Of a stretch of 64,000 nucleotides of DNA, positions 55,832-64,000 are shown in pieces. Origin of the DNA: Halopseudomonas oceani. GTDB lineage: Bacteria; Pseudomonadota; Gammaproteobacteria; Pseudomonadales; Pseudomonadaceae. The position numbers were made by a program, and so were the translations under genes. A model generated the notes under the pieces. The model made no database searches. It was given only the letters and a program-made list of their open reading frames with translations, and was not told where the DNA came from. How positions within the stretch are numbered: the stretch's first letter is position 1; the number at the start of each line of letters is the position of its first letter. The DNA is taken from contig NZ_PPSK01000007.1 in NCBI RefSeq assembly GCF_002903165.1, forward strand, positions 1-64,000. Direction: 5' to 3'.

Positions 55832-56929
55832 ATGTCCGATGAAGATCAGTTGAAGGCGCTGCGTAAGCGCATCGACACCATTGACGAAAAGATTCTTGAC
55901 CTGATCAGCGAGCGAGCGACTTGCGCGCAGACTGTTGCTCACGTCAAGCAGAAGGCGCTGGAACCGGGCGTGAAGCCGGTGTTCTATCGTCCGGAGCGCG
56001 AGGCATGGGTGCTGAAGCACATCATGGAGCTGAACAAGGGCCCGCTCGATAACGAGGAAGTGGCGCGTCTGTTCCGTGAAATCATGTCTGCCTGCCTGGC
56101 GCTGGAAGAGCCGCTACGGGTGGCTTACCTCGGTCCGGAAGGCACCTTTACCCAGGCCGCAGCACTGAAACATTTTGGCCATTCGGTCGTTAGCGTACCG
56201 ATGGCAGCAATCGACGAAATCTTCCGTGAAGTTGCCGCGGGTGCCGTGCAGTTTGGTGTGGTGCCGGTGGAGAACTCCACCGAGGGCGCGATCAACCATA
56301 CGCTGGACAGCTTCCTGGAGCACGATCTGGTGATCTGTGGCGAAGTCGAGCTGCGCATTCACCACCATCTGCTGGTGGGTGAGAACACCAAGACCGACAA
56401 GATTTCCCGGGTCTATTCCCACGCTCAGTCGCTGGCGCAGTGCCGCAAGTGGCTGGATGCCCACTACCCCAACGTAGAGCGCATTGCGGTTTCCAGCAAT
56501 GCTGACGCGGCGCGCCGGGTCAAGGGTGAGTGGAACTCGGCAGCGATTGCCGGTGATATGGCTGCTGACCTCTATGGTCTGACCCGTCTGGCCGAGAAGA
56601 TCGAGGATCGTCCGGACAACTCCACGCGCTTTTTGATCATCGGTAACCAGCAGGTTCCGCCGACTGGTGACGACAAGACATCGATCATCGTTTCCATGCG
56701 TAACAAGCCGGGTGCTCTGCATCATCTGCTGCAGCCGTTCCACTCCAATGGTATTGATCTCAGTCGCATCGAAACCCGCCCGTCGCGTAGCGGCAAGTGG
56801 ACCTATGTATTCTTCATCGACTTCTTCGGCCATCAGCACGACCCGCTGATCAGGGATGTGCTGGAGAAGATCAACGACGAATCGGTAGCGCTCAAGGTGC
56901 TGGGGTCGTATCCGAAGGCGGTGCTCTAA
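55832..56929 (+). CDS. pheA: Bifunctional chorismate mutase/prephenate dehydratase
   Basis: The start at ATG 55832 (MSDEDQLKALRKRIDTID) gives 365 residues, the usual pseudomonad length; an in-frame TTG at 55823 overlaps the serC stop. The AroQ chorismate mutase domain covers about 1-90 (IDEKILDLISERA). The prephenate dehydratase domain covers about 95-275, with VPVENSTEGAINHTLD and the Thr motif NSTRFLIIG. A C-terminal ACT domain (about 290-365, PGALHHLLQPFHSNGIDLSRIETRP) carries the Phe feedback site. It makes phenylpyruvate, the substrate of the next gene, hisC. Confidence 0.96.
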   Translation: MSDEDQLKALRKRIDTIDEKILDLISERATCAQTVAHVKQKALEPGVKPVFYRPEREAWVLKHIMELNKGPLDNEEVARLFREIMSACLALEEPLRVAYLGPEGTFTQAAALKHFGHSVVSVPMAAIDEIFREVAAGAVQFGVVPVENSTEGAINHTLDSFLEHDLVICGEVELRIHHHLLVGENTKTDKISRVYSHAQSLAQCRKWLDAHYPNVERIAVSSNADAARRVKGEWNSAAIAGDMAADLYGLTRLAEKIEDRPDNSTRFLIIGNQQVPPTGDDKTSIIVSMRNKPGALHHLLQPFHSNGIDLSRIETRPSRSGKWTYVFFIDFFGHQHDPLIRDVLEKINDESVALKVLGSYPKAVL

Positions 56930-56942
56930 ATCATCAGCGACG

Positions 56943-57016
56943 AGCTGCAAGCCGCAAGCTGCAAGCAACTGCGGCTTGGCGTGACTTGGAGCTTGCCGCT
57001 TGTAGCTTGAGGCTTG
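56943..57016. repeat. Inverted heptamer-array element between pheA and hisC
   Basis: The left arm (56943-56966) is made of GCAAGC-type units (AGCTGCAAGCCGCAAGCTGC onward). The right arm (56991-57016) holds the complementary GCTTG units (GCTTGCCGCTTGTAGCTTGA onward). The two can fold into a long imperfect hairpin. The GAGG at 57009-57012 within the right arm is the apparent ribosome binding site of hisC. It is related in sequence to the array at 62970-63163. Confidence 0.8.
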
Positions 57017-57020
57017 TGTT

Positions 57021-58133
57021 ATGAGTTGTGATTTTCTTGGCCTGGCGCGTCCAGGCGTGCAGAAGCTGTCCCCTTACGTGCCGGGCAAGCCGGTGGAAGA
57101 GCTGGCGCGTGAGTTTGGTCTGCGCCCGCAGGATATCGTCAAGCTGGCCAGTAACGAGAACCCGCTTGGCCCGAGCCCGGCCGTCCGTGATGCTATTGCT
57201 GCCGCTTTGCCGGAGCTGACCCGCTATCCCGATGGCAACGGCTTTGCGCTCAAGCAGGCGCTGGCCGCAAAGCTGGGCGTGGATACCGCTGGTATCACCC
57301 TTGGCAACGGCTCGAACGACATTCTTGAACTGGTCACCCGCGCCTTTGTCGGGCCCGAGCATGAGGTGGTGTTCAGCGATCACGCGTTCGCGGTCTACCC
57401 GATTGTCACTCAGGCGGTGGGTGCCAAGGCAGTACCAGTGCCGGCAAAGGACTGGGGGCATGATCTGGATGCCATGGCGGCAGCGATAACGCCGGCTACC
57501 CGCATCGTTTTTATTGCCAATCCGAACAACCCAACCGGTACCTGGATTGAGCGTGATGCACTGGAAGCGTTTCTGGATCGCGTCCCCGAGAACGTGATCG
57601 TGGTGCTGGACGAGGCCTACACCGAGTACGTTGAAACCGACGACGTGCCCAACGGCGTCGATTATCTGGCCCGCTACGGTAACCTGCTGGTCTCGCGTAC
57701 CTTTTCCAAGGCCTACGGTCTGGCAGCGCTGCGGGTGGGCTACGGCCTGTCCGCGCCGGCGATTGCCGATGCGCTGAATCGGGTGCGTCAGCCATTCAAC
57801 GTCAACAGCCTTGCGCTGGCTGCTGCGTTGGCTGCGTTGGAAGACGAGGCCTATCTGATTGAAAGTCGCCGCATCAACCGTCAGGGCATGCAGCAACTGG
57901 AGGATGGTTGCCTGGCCATGGGGCTGAGCTGGATCCCGTCGCGGGGCAATTTCCTGGCCATTGATCTCGGGCGTGAAGCCGCTCCGGTATTCCAGGGGCT
58001 GCTGCGTGAGGGCGTGATCGTGCGCCCGGTTGCCAATTACGGCATGCCAAATCACCTGCGGGTGACCATCGGCCTACCGGCAGAGAACCAGCGTTTTCTG
58101 GATGCTCTCAAGCAGGTGCTGGCGCGTGCCTAG
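57021..58133 (+). CDS. hisC: Histidinol-phosphate/aromatic aminotransferase (HisC2 type)
   Basis: The protein has 370 residues, starting MSCDFLGLARPGVQKLSPYV. It is a class I/II PLP aminotransferase with SNENPLGPSP at the N-terminus, NPNNPTGTW, DEAYTEYV and the PLP Lys in SRTFSKAYGLAALRVGYG. The position between pheA and tyrA/aroA fits the second HisC copy of pseudomonads, which probably transaminates aromatic keto acids as well as histidinol phosphate. The ribosome binding site lies in the upstream repeat element. It overlaps tyrA/aroA by 8 nt. Confidence 0.94.
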   Translation: MSCDFLGLARPGVQKLSPYVPGKPVEELAREFGLRPQDIVKLASNENPLGPSPAVRDAIAAALPELTRYPDGNGFALKQALAAKLGVDTAGITLGNGSNDILELVTRAFVGPEHEVVFSDHAFAVYPIVTQAVGAKAVPVPAKDWGHDLDAMAAAITPATRIVFIANPNNPTGTWIERDALEAFLDRVPENVIVVLDEAYTEYVETDDVPNGVDYLARYGNLLVSRTFSKAYGLAALRVGYGLSAPAIADALNRVRQPFNVNSLALAAALAALEDEAYLIESRRINRQGMQQLEDGCLAMGLSWIPSRGNFLAIDLGREAAPVFQGLLREGVIVRPVANYGMPNHLRVTIGLPAENQRFLDALKQVLARA

Positions 58134-60369
58134 TGTAATCGCGTTGTCACAGGGGGCGCCGAAAATCGGTCGTCTTGCGGTTATTGGTCTGGGTCTGATT
58201 GGTGGCTCCTTTGCCAAGGGTATGCGCGAGAGCGGTCTGTGCGCCGAGGTGGTCGGCTGTGATCTTGACCCGGTGGCGCGTCGCCAGGCGGTGCCGCTAG
58301 GTGTCGTCGATAAGGCCACTGCCGATCTGGCTGAGGCCGTTGCCGGTGCTGACCTGATCATGCTCGCTGTTCCCGTACTCGGCATGCGCGCGGTGCTGGC
58401 CCAGTTGGCTGCGATGGATCTCGGTCAGTCGGTAATGACCGATGTGGGAAGTACCAAGGGTGCGGTTGCGCTGGCGGTAGAAGAGGTTTTTGGACAGGTG
58501 CCGGCCAACTTCGTGCCGGGGCATCCGATCGCCGGTTCAGAGAAAAGTGGTGTTGAAGCGGCGCGTGCAGACCTGTTTCGCCATCATAAGGTTATTTTGA
58601 CGCCGCTCGAGCAGACCGCAAAAGACGCTGTTGAGCGGGTTCGACAGTGCTGGCAGGCGCTGGGCGCCGATGTGGAGCAAATGTCACTGGCCGACCATGA
58701 CGAAGTCCTGGCAGCCACCAGTCATTTGCCGCATTTGCTGGCCTTTTCGCTGGTCGACACCCTGGCATCGCGTAACGAGAATCTTGAAATTTTCCGTTAT
58801 GCGGCCGGTGGTTTCCGGGACTTTACCCGCATTGCCGCAAGCGATCCGGTGATGTGGCGCGATGTGTTTCTGGCTAACCGGGATGCGGTCTTGCGCAGCC
58901 TGGATGCCTTTACCCAGGATCTGGGTCGATTGCGTGAGGCGGTGGAAACCCGCGACGCCAATACGCTGCTCGGTGTGTTTACCCGAGCCAAATCGGCACG
59001 AGAGCATTTCAGTACTATTCTGGCCCGCAGGGCCTACATGGAACCTATGCAGACTAACGAATTCAATTTCATCGCGCGCCCTGGCGGGCAGGTGACCGGG
59101 CGCATTCGCGTGCCGGGCGACAAATCCATCTCCCATCGCTCCATCATGCTTGGCTCGCTGGCCGAGGGAGTAACCGAGGTAGAAGGTTTCCTCGAAGGTG
59201 AAGACAGCCTGGCAACCCTGCAGGCGTTCCGTGACATGGGGGTCGTCATCGAAGGTCCACATCATGGTCGGGTCACCATCAATGGTGTTGGCTTGCACGG
59301 CCTCAAGTCTCCGCCGGGTTCGCTGTATCTGGGTAACTCCGGTACCTCCATGCGCCTGCTGTCGGGGCTGCTTGCTGGTCAGGAGTTCGACACTGTGCTC
59401 ACCGGTGATGCGTCTCTGTCCAAGCGTCCGATGGGGCGGGTGGCCAAGCCGCTGCGTGAGATGGGTGCCCAGATTGAAACCGGTGACGAAGGCCGTCCGC
59501 CGCTGCGCATCAAGGGCGGCAGTCGCATGATGGGCATGGATTATCAGATGCCGATGGCCAGTGCGCAGGTCAAATCCTGCATCCTGCTCGCCGGTTTGTA
59601 TGCCTCCGGCACGACTTCCGTGAGCGAGCCGGCACCGACTCGCGATCACACCGAGCGCATGCTCAAGGGCTTCGGCTATCCGGTCAAGGTGGATGGCGAC
59701 ACGGTTACCATCGAGTCTGGCCACACCCTGACCGCCTGCCGTATCGACGTGCCGGCCGACATTTCCTCCGCGGCATTCTTTATGGTCGCCGCCAGCATCT
59801 GTGAAGGTGCTGATCTGACTCTGGAACATGTCGGCATCAACCCGACGCGTATCGGTATCATCAATATCCTGCGTGAGATGGGTGGCAATCTGGAACTGCT
59901 GAACGAGCGCGAAGTCGGGGGCGAGCCGGTTGCGGACATCCGTGTTCGCTATGCGCCACTCAAGGGAATCGACATTCCGGTGGATCAGGTGCCGCTGGCC
60001 ATTGATGAATTCCCGGTGCTGTTTGTTGCTGCCGCCTGCGCCGAAGGGCGCACCATTCTGCGTGATGCAGAAGAGCTGCGGGTCAAGGAATCTGATCGTA
60101 TTCAGGTTATGGCTGATGGCCTGCAGGCGCTGGGCGTCAAGGCCGAGCCGACACCGGACGGCATTGTCATCGACGGCGGTCCGATTGGCGGCGGCACTGT
60201 TGAAAGCCACGGTGACCACCGCATCGCCATGTCGTTCTCGGTTGCTGCGCTGCGTGCCACTGGTGACATTCATATTAAAGACTGCGCCAACGTGGCAACG
60301 TCGTTCCCGGGCTTTGTCGAACTGGCGCAGTCGGTCGGCATGAAAGTCCAACTGGAGGAAAACGCGTGA
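58126..60369 (+). CDS. Prephenate dehydrogenase fused to EPSP synthase (TyrA-AroA)
   Basis: The start is uncertain; GTG 58126 gives 747 residues, close to the pseudomonad fusion, while ATG 58102 adds eight. Residues about 15-300 are TyrA, with the NAD-binding motif [13 protein letters not shown], the substrate motifs TDVGSTKG and [10 protein letters not shown]. Residues about 310-747 are AroA, with [32 protein letters not shown] and [11 protein letters not shown]. The first half oxidises prephenate (or arogenate) toward tyrosine; the second makes EPSP from shikimate-3-phosphate and PEP. The fusion is normal for Pseudomonas. It overlaps cmk by four bases (GTGA). Confidence 0.95.
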   Translation: MPSVIALSQGAPKIGRLAVIGLGLIGGSFAKGMRESGLCAEVVGCDLDPVARRQAVPLGVVDKATADLAEAVAGADLIMLAVPVLGMRAVLAQLAAMDLGQSVMTDVGSTKGAVALAVEEVFGQVPANFVPGHPIAGSEKSGVEAARADLFRHHKVILTPLEQTAKDAVERVRQCWQALGADVEQMSLADHDEVLAATSHLPHLLAFSLVDTLASRNENLEIFRYAAGGFRDFTRIAASDPVMWRDVFLANRDAVLRSLDAFTQDLGRLREAVETRDANTLLGVFTRAKSAREHFSTILARRAYMEPMQTNEFNFIARPGGQVTGRIRVPGDKSISHRSIMLGSLAEGVTEVEGFLEGEDSLATLQAFRDMGVVIEGPHHGRVTINGVGLHGLKSPPGSLYLGNSGTSMRLLSGLLAGQEFDTVLTGDASLSKRPMGRVAKPLREMGAQIETGDEGRPPLRIKGGSRMMGMDYQMPMASAQVKSCILLAGLYASGTTSVSEPAPTRDHTERMLKGFGYPVKVDGDTVTIESGHTLTACRIDVPADISSAAFFMVAASICEGADLTLEHVGINPTRIGIINILREMGGNLELLNEREVGGEPVADIRVRYAPLKGIDIPVDQVPLAIDEFPVLFVAAACAEGRTILRDAEELRVKESDRIQVMADGLQALGVKAEPTPDGIVIDGGPIGGGTVESHGDHRIAMSFSVAALRATGDIHIKDCANVATSFPGFVELAQSVGMKVQLEENA

Positions 60370-61058
60370 TTGATCAACAGGCCCCCGTCATTACCATCGA
60401 CGGCCCCGGCGGCTCAGGCAAGGGGACCATTGCCGGTCTGCTAGCCCGTCGGCTGGGCTGGAACCTGCTCGACTCGGGGGCGCTGTATCGTCTGCTGGCA
60501 TTTGCCGCCCGCAATCATGGGGTTGATCTGACCAACGAAGCGGCGCTTGAGGCGTTGGCTGCGCATCTGGATGTGCAGTTTGTCGCCGCTGAAGACGGTC
60601 GCGAGCAGCAGATAATTTTGGAAGGCGAAGACGTCAGTCGGGCTATTCGTACCGAAGCGGTTGGTGCTGGTGCCTCTCAGGTTGCGGCGCTGCCGGCCGT
60701 CCGCGATGCGCTGCTGCAGCGCCAGCGCGCATTCCGTGAAAAGCCCGGTCTGGTTGCCGACGGGCGTGACATGGGGACGGTGGTATTCGCCGATGCCCAG
60801 TTGAAGGTGTATCTGACGGCCAGCGCGCAGGAACGCGCGTCACGTCGTCACCGGCAGTTGCTCGAAAAGGGCGAAACTGCTAATCTGGCGAGTCTTCTAG
60901 ATGAGATCGTCGCGCGTGACGAGCGAGATATGAATCGCAGCGTTGCTCCGCTCAAGCCAGCGGAGGATGCCGTTCAGATCGACTCCACGCAGATGGGCAT
61001 CGAAGAAGTACTTGAAACAGTTCATGCGATGGCGCGCGAGCGTGATCTGCTGGGCTGA
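60366..61058 (+). CDS. cmk: Cytidylate kinase
   Basis: The start is GTG 60366, overlapping the aroA stop. The protein has 230 residues. The P-loop is [10 protein letters not shown] (about 12-21), the CMP-binding domain follows, and [10 protein letters not shown] plus the LID region [10 protein letters not shown] are typical. It phosphorylates CMP and dCMP with ATP for nucleotide recycling. The order aroA-cmk-rpsA is widely conserved. Confidence 0.96.
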   Translation: MIDQQAPVITIDGPGGSGKGTIAGLLARRLGWNLLDSGALYRLLAFAARNHGVDLTNEAALEALAAHLDVQFVAAEDGREQQIILEGEDVSRAIRTEAVGAGASQVAALPAVRDALLQRQRAFREKPGLVADGRDMGTVVFADAQLKVYLTASAQERASRRHRQLLEKGETANLASLLDEIVARDERDMNRSVAPLKPAEDAVQIDSTQMGIEEVLETVHAMARERDLLG

Positions 61059-61068
61059 TCAGTCTGTA

Positions 61069-61097
61069 CTTTCCGGTCAACCAGCGTCACCGGAAAG
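61069..61097 (+). other. Hairpin after cmk / rpsA leader
   Basis: A perfect 9-bp stem (CTTTCCGGT at 61069-61077 with 61089-61097) has an 11-nt loop and no U-run, 10 nt after the cmk stop. It is more likely a processing or attenuation structure than a simple terminator. The 155-nt gap to rpsA also holds the palindrome AAAGCGCGCTTT (61152-61163), two direct copies of GTAGCTGC (61144, 61178), and TAAAAT (61188-61193) as a possible -10. Confidence 0.5.
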
Positions 61098-61213
61098 AAC
61101 ATTGAGATAATCAACCCACGCAAGCTGGTGGCGTGGCGGGACAGTAGCTGCAAAGCGCGCTTTAAAACGGCTCTGCGGTAGCTGCCCTAAAATACTTACT
61201 TACAGGATTCCAA

Positions 61214-62896
61214 ATGAGCGAAAGCTTTGCCGAACTTTTTGAAGAAAGCCTAAAAACCCTTGATATGGAGCCGGGCTCCATCATCACTGGTATCGTTGTG
61301 GACATCGACTCCGACTGGGTCACCGTTCACGCCGGTCTGAAATCAGAGGGTGTCATCCCGCGCGATCAGTTCCTGGACGAGCAGGGCGAACTGACCATCG
61401 AAGTGGGTGATGAGGTACACGTTGCACTGGATGCCGTTGAAGACGGTTTCGGTGAAACTAAACTGTCCCGCGAAAAGGCCAAGCGCGCCGAATCGTGGAA
61501 AGTCCTCGAAGCTGCTTTCGCTGCAGAAGAAGTCGTCAAGGGCGTCATCAACGGCAAGGTCAAAGGTGGCTTTACCGTCGACGTCAACACCATCCGTGCG
61601 TTCCTGCCGGGCTCGCTGGTTGACGTACGTCCCGTACGTGACACCACCCACCTGGAAAACAAGGAACTGGAATTCAAGGTCATCAAACTGGACCAGAAGC
61701 GCAACAACGTTGTCGTTTCCCGTCGTGCAGTTCTGGAAGCCGAGAACTCCGCCGAGCGCGAAGCCCTGCTGGAAACCCTGCAGGAAGGTCAAGTCGTCAA
61801 GGGTATCGTCAAGAACCTCACCGATTACGGTGCGTTCGTCGACCTGGGCGGCGTCGATGGCCTGCTGCACATCACCGACATGGCGTGGAAGCGTATCAAG
61901 CATCCGTCCGAGATCGTCAACGTTGGTGACGAGATTGACGTCAAGGTCCTGAAGTTCGACCGTGAGCGCAACCGCGTTTCCCTGGGTCTGAAGCAACTGG
62001 GTGAAGATCCGTGGGTCGCCATCACCGGTCGCTATCCGGAAGGTACTCGCGTTACCGCCAAGGTCACCAATCTGACTGACTACGGCTGCTTCGCTGAGCT
62101 GGAAGAAGGCGTTGAAGGTCTGGTTCACGTATCCGAAATGGATTGGACCAACAAGAACATCCACCCGTCCAAGGTCGTACAGGTCGGCGACGAAGTGGAA
62201 GTTATGGTTCTGGACATCGACGAAGACCGTCGTCGTATCTCCCTGGGCATCAAGCAGTGCAAGATGAACCCGTGGGAAGAGTTCTCCAGCAAGTTCAACA
62301 AGGGCGACAAGATCTCCGGTTCCATCAAGTCCATCACCGACTTCGGTATCTTCATCGGCCTGGACGGCGGCATCGACGGTCTGGTTCACCTGTCGGACAT
62401 CTCCTGGAACGAAGCAGGCGAAGAAGCTGTCCGTCGCTTCAAGAAAGGCGACGAGATTGAGACTGTCATCCTGTCTGTTGATCCGGAGCGTGAGCGCATC
62501 TCCCTGGGCGTCAAGCAACTGGAAGATGATCCGTTCTCCAACTTCGTTTCTCTGAACGAGAAGGGCAGCATCATCACCGGTACCGTCAAGGAAGTTGACG
62601 CCAAGGGCGCTGTAATCACCCTGGCCGATGACATCGAAGGCACTCTGAAAGCCTCCGAAATCAGCCGTGACCGTATCGAAGATGCTCGCAACGTCCTGAA
62701 CGTTGGCGATGAAGTCGAAGCCAAGATCATTGGTGTTGACCGTAAGAGCCGCGTCATCAGCCTGTCCATCAAGGCGAAAGACGTTGAAGACGAGAAAGAA
62801 GCCATGCAGGATCTGCGTAAGCAGGAAATGCTGGCCGCTGGTCCGACCACCATTGGTGATCTGATCAAGCAGCAGATGGAAGGCAAGGGCAACTAA
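61214..62896 (+). CDS. rpsA: 30S ribosomal protein S1
   Basis: The protein has 560 residues with six S1 RNA-binding repeats (about 20-90, 105-170, 190-260, 275-345, 362-432, 449-518). Each ends in a D.DR.R.SLG.K-like strand, for example [15 protein letters not shown] and [15 protein letters not shown]. It binds mRNA upstream of starts and delivers it to the 30S subunit. The ribosome binding site CAGGA is 6 nt before the ATG. Codon use is strongly optimised compared with its neighbours, as expected for a highly expressed gene. A canonical terminator follows. Confidence 0.98.
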   Translation: MSESFAELFEESLKTLDMEPGSIITGIVVDIDSDWVTVHAGLKSEGVIPRDQFLDEQGELTIEVGDEVHVALDAVEDGFGETKLSREKAKRAESWKVLEAAFAAEEVVKGVINGKVKGGFTVDVNTIRAFLPGSLVDVRPVRDTTHLENKELEFKVIKLDQKRNNVVVSRRAVLEAENSAEREALLETLQEGQVVKGIVKNLTDYGAFVDLGGVDGLLHITDMAWKRIKHPSEIVNVGDEIDVKVLKFDRERNRVSLGLKQLGEDPWVAITGRYPEGTRVTAKVTNLTDYGCFAELEEGVEGLVHVSEMDWTNKNIHPSKVVQVGDEVEVMVLDIDEDRRRISLGIKQCKMNPWEEFSSKFNKGDKISGSIKSITDFGIFIGLDGGIDGLVHLSDISWNEAGEEAVRRFKKGDEIETVILSVDPERERISLGVKQLEDDPFSNFVSLNEKGSIITGTVKEVDAKGAVITLADDIEGTLKASEISRDRIEDARNVLNVGDEVEAKIIGVDRKSRVISLSIKAKDVEDEKEAMQDLRKQEMLAAGPTTIGDLIKQQMEGKGN

Positions 62897-62910
62897 GCCT
62901 ATCCAGCTGT

Positions 62911-62941
62911 AAAAAAAGGGCGACTTCGGTCGCCCTTTTTT
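62911..62941 (+). terminator. Rho-independent terminator of rpsA
   Basis: GGGCGAC (62918-62924) and GTCGCCC (62929-62935) close a TTCG tetraloop, with seven As before and six Ts after (62936-62941). It is 15 nt after the rpsA stop, and its symmetry would also stop transcription from the other side. Confidence 0.95.
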
Positions 62942-62969
62942 GTGCCTGTTCGCTGGGCGGGGCGGGCAC

Positions 62970-63163
62970 AGCTGCAAGCTTCAAGCCCTAAGCTGCAAGT
63001 AAAACCTGTGGGGGTGCCAGTTGCTCGGATTCTCTGAGGATTATGAATACGTGACAAGGCTTATAGAAAAGACTTGATAGCCTGGCAAGGCAACGCATCC
63101 TGATTACGCTTGCGGCTTGCGGCTTGCGGCTTGCGGCTTGCGGCTTGCGGCTTGCGGCTTGCG
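62970..63163. repeat. Split inverted heptamer element with eight perfect GCTTGCG copies
   Basis: The left arm (62970-62999) has four degenerate NNNAAGC heptamers. After about 108 nt of unrelated sequence, the right arm (63108-63163) has eight uninterrupted perfect copies of GCTTGCG, then a ninth lacking one T. The arms are complementary in type, as in the pheA-hisC element. Together with the rpsA terminator and the hairpin at 63167-63188, this accounts for most of the 372-bp gene-free stretch between rpsA and ihfB; the 63000-63107 interior shows no feature I recognise. Confidence 0.9.
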
Positions 63164-63166
63164 GCT

Positions 63167-63188
63167 GCGAAGCGCGCAAGCGCTTCGC
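63167..63188. other. Hairpin with GCAA loop upstream of ihfB
   Basis: A perfect 9-bp stem, GCGAAGCGC (63167-63175) with GCGCTTCGC (63180-63188), closed by the GNRA-type loop GCAA. It follows directly on the heptamer array and precedes the probable ihfB promoter region, where TATAAA at 63229-63234 could be a -10. Confidence 0.7.
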
Positions 63189-63268
63189 TTAACAGGCTGT
63201 TCAAACCTAGTCAAGCATGGTAAAACCTTATAAAACGAGTCTACTCGCTTGATAAGAAAGGGAAAACC

Positions 63269-63562
63269 ATGACCAAGTCGGAGTTGATCGAGCGCATTGT
63301 CGAACAGCAGGGGCAGTTGTCGGCAAAAGATGTTGAGTTGGCAATCAAAACGATGCTGGAGCATATGTCGCAGGCGCTGGCGACCGGTGAGCGTATTGAG
63401 ATTCGCGGCTTCGGCAGTTTCTCGCTGCATTACCGGGCACCTCGTGTCGGTCGTAACCCCAAGACTGGCGACTCGGTTGAGCTGGACGGCAAGTTCGTGC
63501 CGCACTTCAAGCCGGGGAAGGAGTTGCGTGATCGGGTGAACGAGTCACTCGAAAACGCCTGA
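63269..63562 (+). CDS. ihfB: Integration host factor subunit beta
   Basis: The protein has 97 residues, starting [17 protein letters not shown] with GAAAGGG about 6 nt upstream. The DNA-bending arm contains the intercalating proline in [13 protein letters not shown], and [11 protein letters not shown] is the HU/IHF signature. With IhfA it bends DNA about 160 degrees at specific sites and affects recombination, replication and sigma-54 promoters. It follows the repeat array and probably has its own promoter. Confidence 0.96.
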   Translation: MTKSELIERIVEQQGQLSAKDVELAIKTMLEHMSQALATGERIEIRGFGSFSLHYRAPRVGRNPKTGDSVELDGKFVPHFKPGKELRDRVNESLENA

Positions 63563-63631
63563 TCCCATACCTCGCCATCGATACCCTGGGTTATACTTCG
63601 CAGACACTCAACGGATGCGGAGTCGTCTCAC

Positions 63632-63931
63632 ATGCTGTGGTTAAAGCGCGTGTTGCTGATCCTGGTTTTCCTGCTGGTAGCACTGGCGACCATGGATTTC
63701 ATGCTGGAAAATCAGCAAACCACCTCACTGCAGTTTCTTGAAATGCAGTCTCCTGCCTGGCCTCTCTCCATATATATCGTGCTGGCGTTCATTCTTGGCA
63801 GTGTTCTCGGCGTCTTCGTAGGCTGGCTTATCACCACGCGTCTGCGTTTGAAATTGATGGTTCAGAGCAATGAGTTGAACCGTTATCGCAAGGAAATTGA
63901 CAAGCTGCGCACCCAGGCTGTTAAAGGCTGA
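63632..63931 (+). CDS. Lipopolysaccharide assembly protein A (YciS; not the adhesin LapA)
   Basis: The protein has 99 residues with two membrane helices (about 5-22 and 43-66) joined by a short periplasmic loop, and a cytoplasmic helical tail (LRLKLMVQSNELNRYRKEIDKLRTQ). This is the DUF1049/LapA domain. In E. coli LapA works with LapB to control LpxC turnover and thus lipopolysaccharide supply. It lies between ihfB and the start of lapB (4-nt gap), the conserved order. The symbol lapA is avoided because the adhesin at the window start belongs to the unrelated LapA family. Confidence 0.92.
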   Translation: MLWLKRVLLILVFLLVALATMDFMLENQQTTSLQFLEMQSPAWPLSIYIVLAFILGSVLGVFVGWLITTRLRLKLMVQSNELNRYRKEIDKLRTQAVKG

Positions 63932-63935
63932 TCTC

Positions 63936-64000
63936 ATGCAGGAACTGATGTTCCTGGGCCTGTTTGTACTGGCCCTTGCCATAGGCTGGTTCCTGGGTCG
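63936..64000 (+). CDS. lapB: Lipopolysaccharide assembly protein B, N-terminal fragment (cut by window edge)
   Basis: ATG 63936 opens a frame running to the window end, with 21 codons visible: MQELMFLGLFVLALAIGWFL and then G/R. A single N-terminal membrane helix directly after LapA is the expected start of LapB (YciM), the TPR/rubredoxin protein that guides LpxC to FtsH. The rest lies outside the window. Confidence 0.8.
   Translation, partial: MQELMFLGLFVLALAIGWFLG

Noticed and set aside
63108-63163. Possible CRISPR array
   Set aside because: The unit is only 7 bp and the copies are contiguous, with no spacers and no cas genes nearby.

Overview
The window is about 64 kb of high-GC chromosome from a gammaproteobacterium of the family Pseudomonadaceae. 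Three blocks support this: the order mtaD-ubiG-mupP-yciK (minus) beside mtnA, gyrA, serC, pheA, hisC, tyrA/aroA, cmk, rpsA, ihfB, lapA, lapB (plus); a lapG-lapD pair beside a giant RTX adhesin; and a cpxR/cpxP-like/cpxS locus. Sequence feel and gene content suggest a marine or Halopseudomonas-type lineage rather than P. aeruginosa itself (GyrA has Ser83 where P. aeruginosa has Thr). The genus is an inference. No tRNA, rRNA, insertion sequence, prophage or CRISPR array was seen.

Layout. 1-5.9 kb: C-terminal end of a LapA-like type I secreted adhesin (VWA domain plus RTX repeats), a small conserved gene, then lapD and lapG on the opposite strand. 6-25 kb: housekeeping and signalling genes, namely a UPF0149/YecA-type protein, recQ, a PlpD-type patatin autotransporter, a LpxH-like phosphoesterase, a CyaB-type adenylate cyclase, an HD protein, a DUF962/Mpo1-like membrane protein, an AraC regulator with a nitroreductase, the Cpx envelope-stress locus, yciI, an RNase AM (PHP) gene, a YciO-type protein, trpS, scpA, scpB and rluB. 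25.2-46.1 kb: an accessory block made of one 6,060-residue two-partner-secretion adhesin (tpsA), its outer-membrane transporter (tpsB) and a SapC-family gene, bounded by terminators. 46-51.8 kb: a GGDEF cyclase, the yciK/mupP/ubiG/mtaD operon, and an mtnA-like gene. 51.8-64 kb: the conserved gyrA to lapB run.

How the genes work together. The window is rich in surface attachment functions. The RTX adhesin would be held or released by LapG under control of LapD, a degenerate c-di-GMP receptor. A GGDEF cyclase with an intact active site and I-site sits directly beyond the TPS block. PlpD is a third secretion route (type Vd), and the Cpx system monitors the envelope through which all these proteins pass. 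The other half is core metabolism: serine and aromatic amino-acid synthesis (serC, pheA, hisC, tyrA-aroA), ubiquinone (ubiG), MurNAc recycling (mupP) and methylthioadenosine salvage (mtaD).

Most interesting points: (1) the mtnA-like protein keeps its frame and scaffold but has lost essentially every known active-site residue of methylthioribose-1-phosphate isomerase; (2) the tpsA-tpsB-sapC block is a self-contained module with a perfect 24-bp palindrome upstream and cysteines that occur only as four local pairs in 6,060 residues; (3) an intergenic element built of the heptamer GCTTGCG occurs twice in inverted-arm form, once with eight perfect copies and once supplying the apparent ribosome binding site of hisC.
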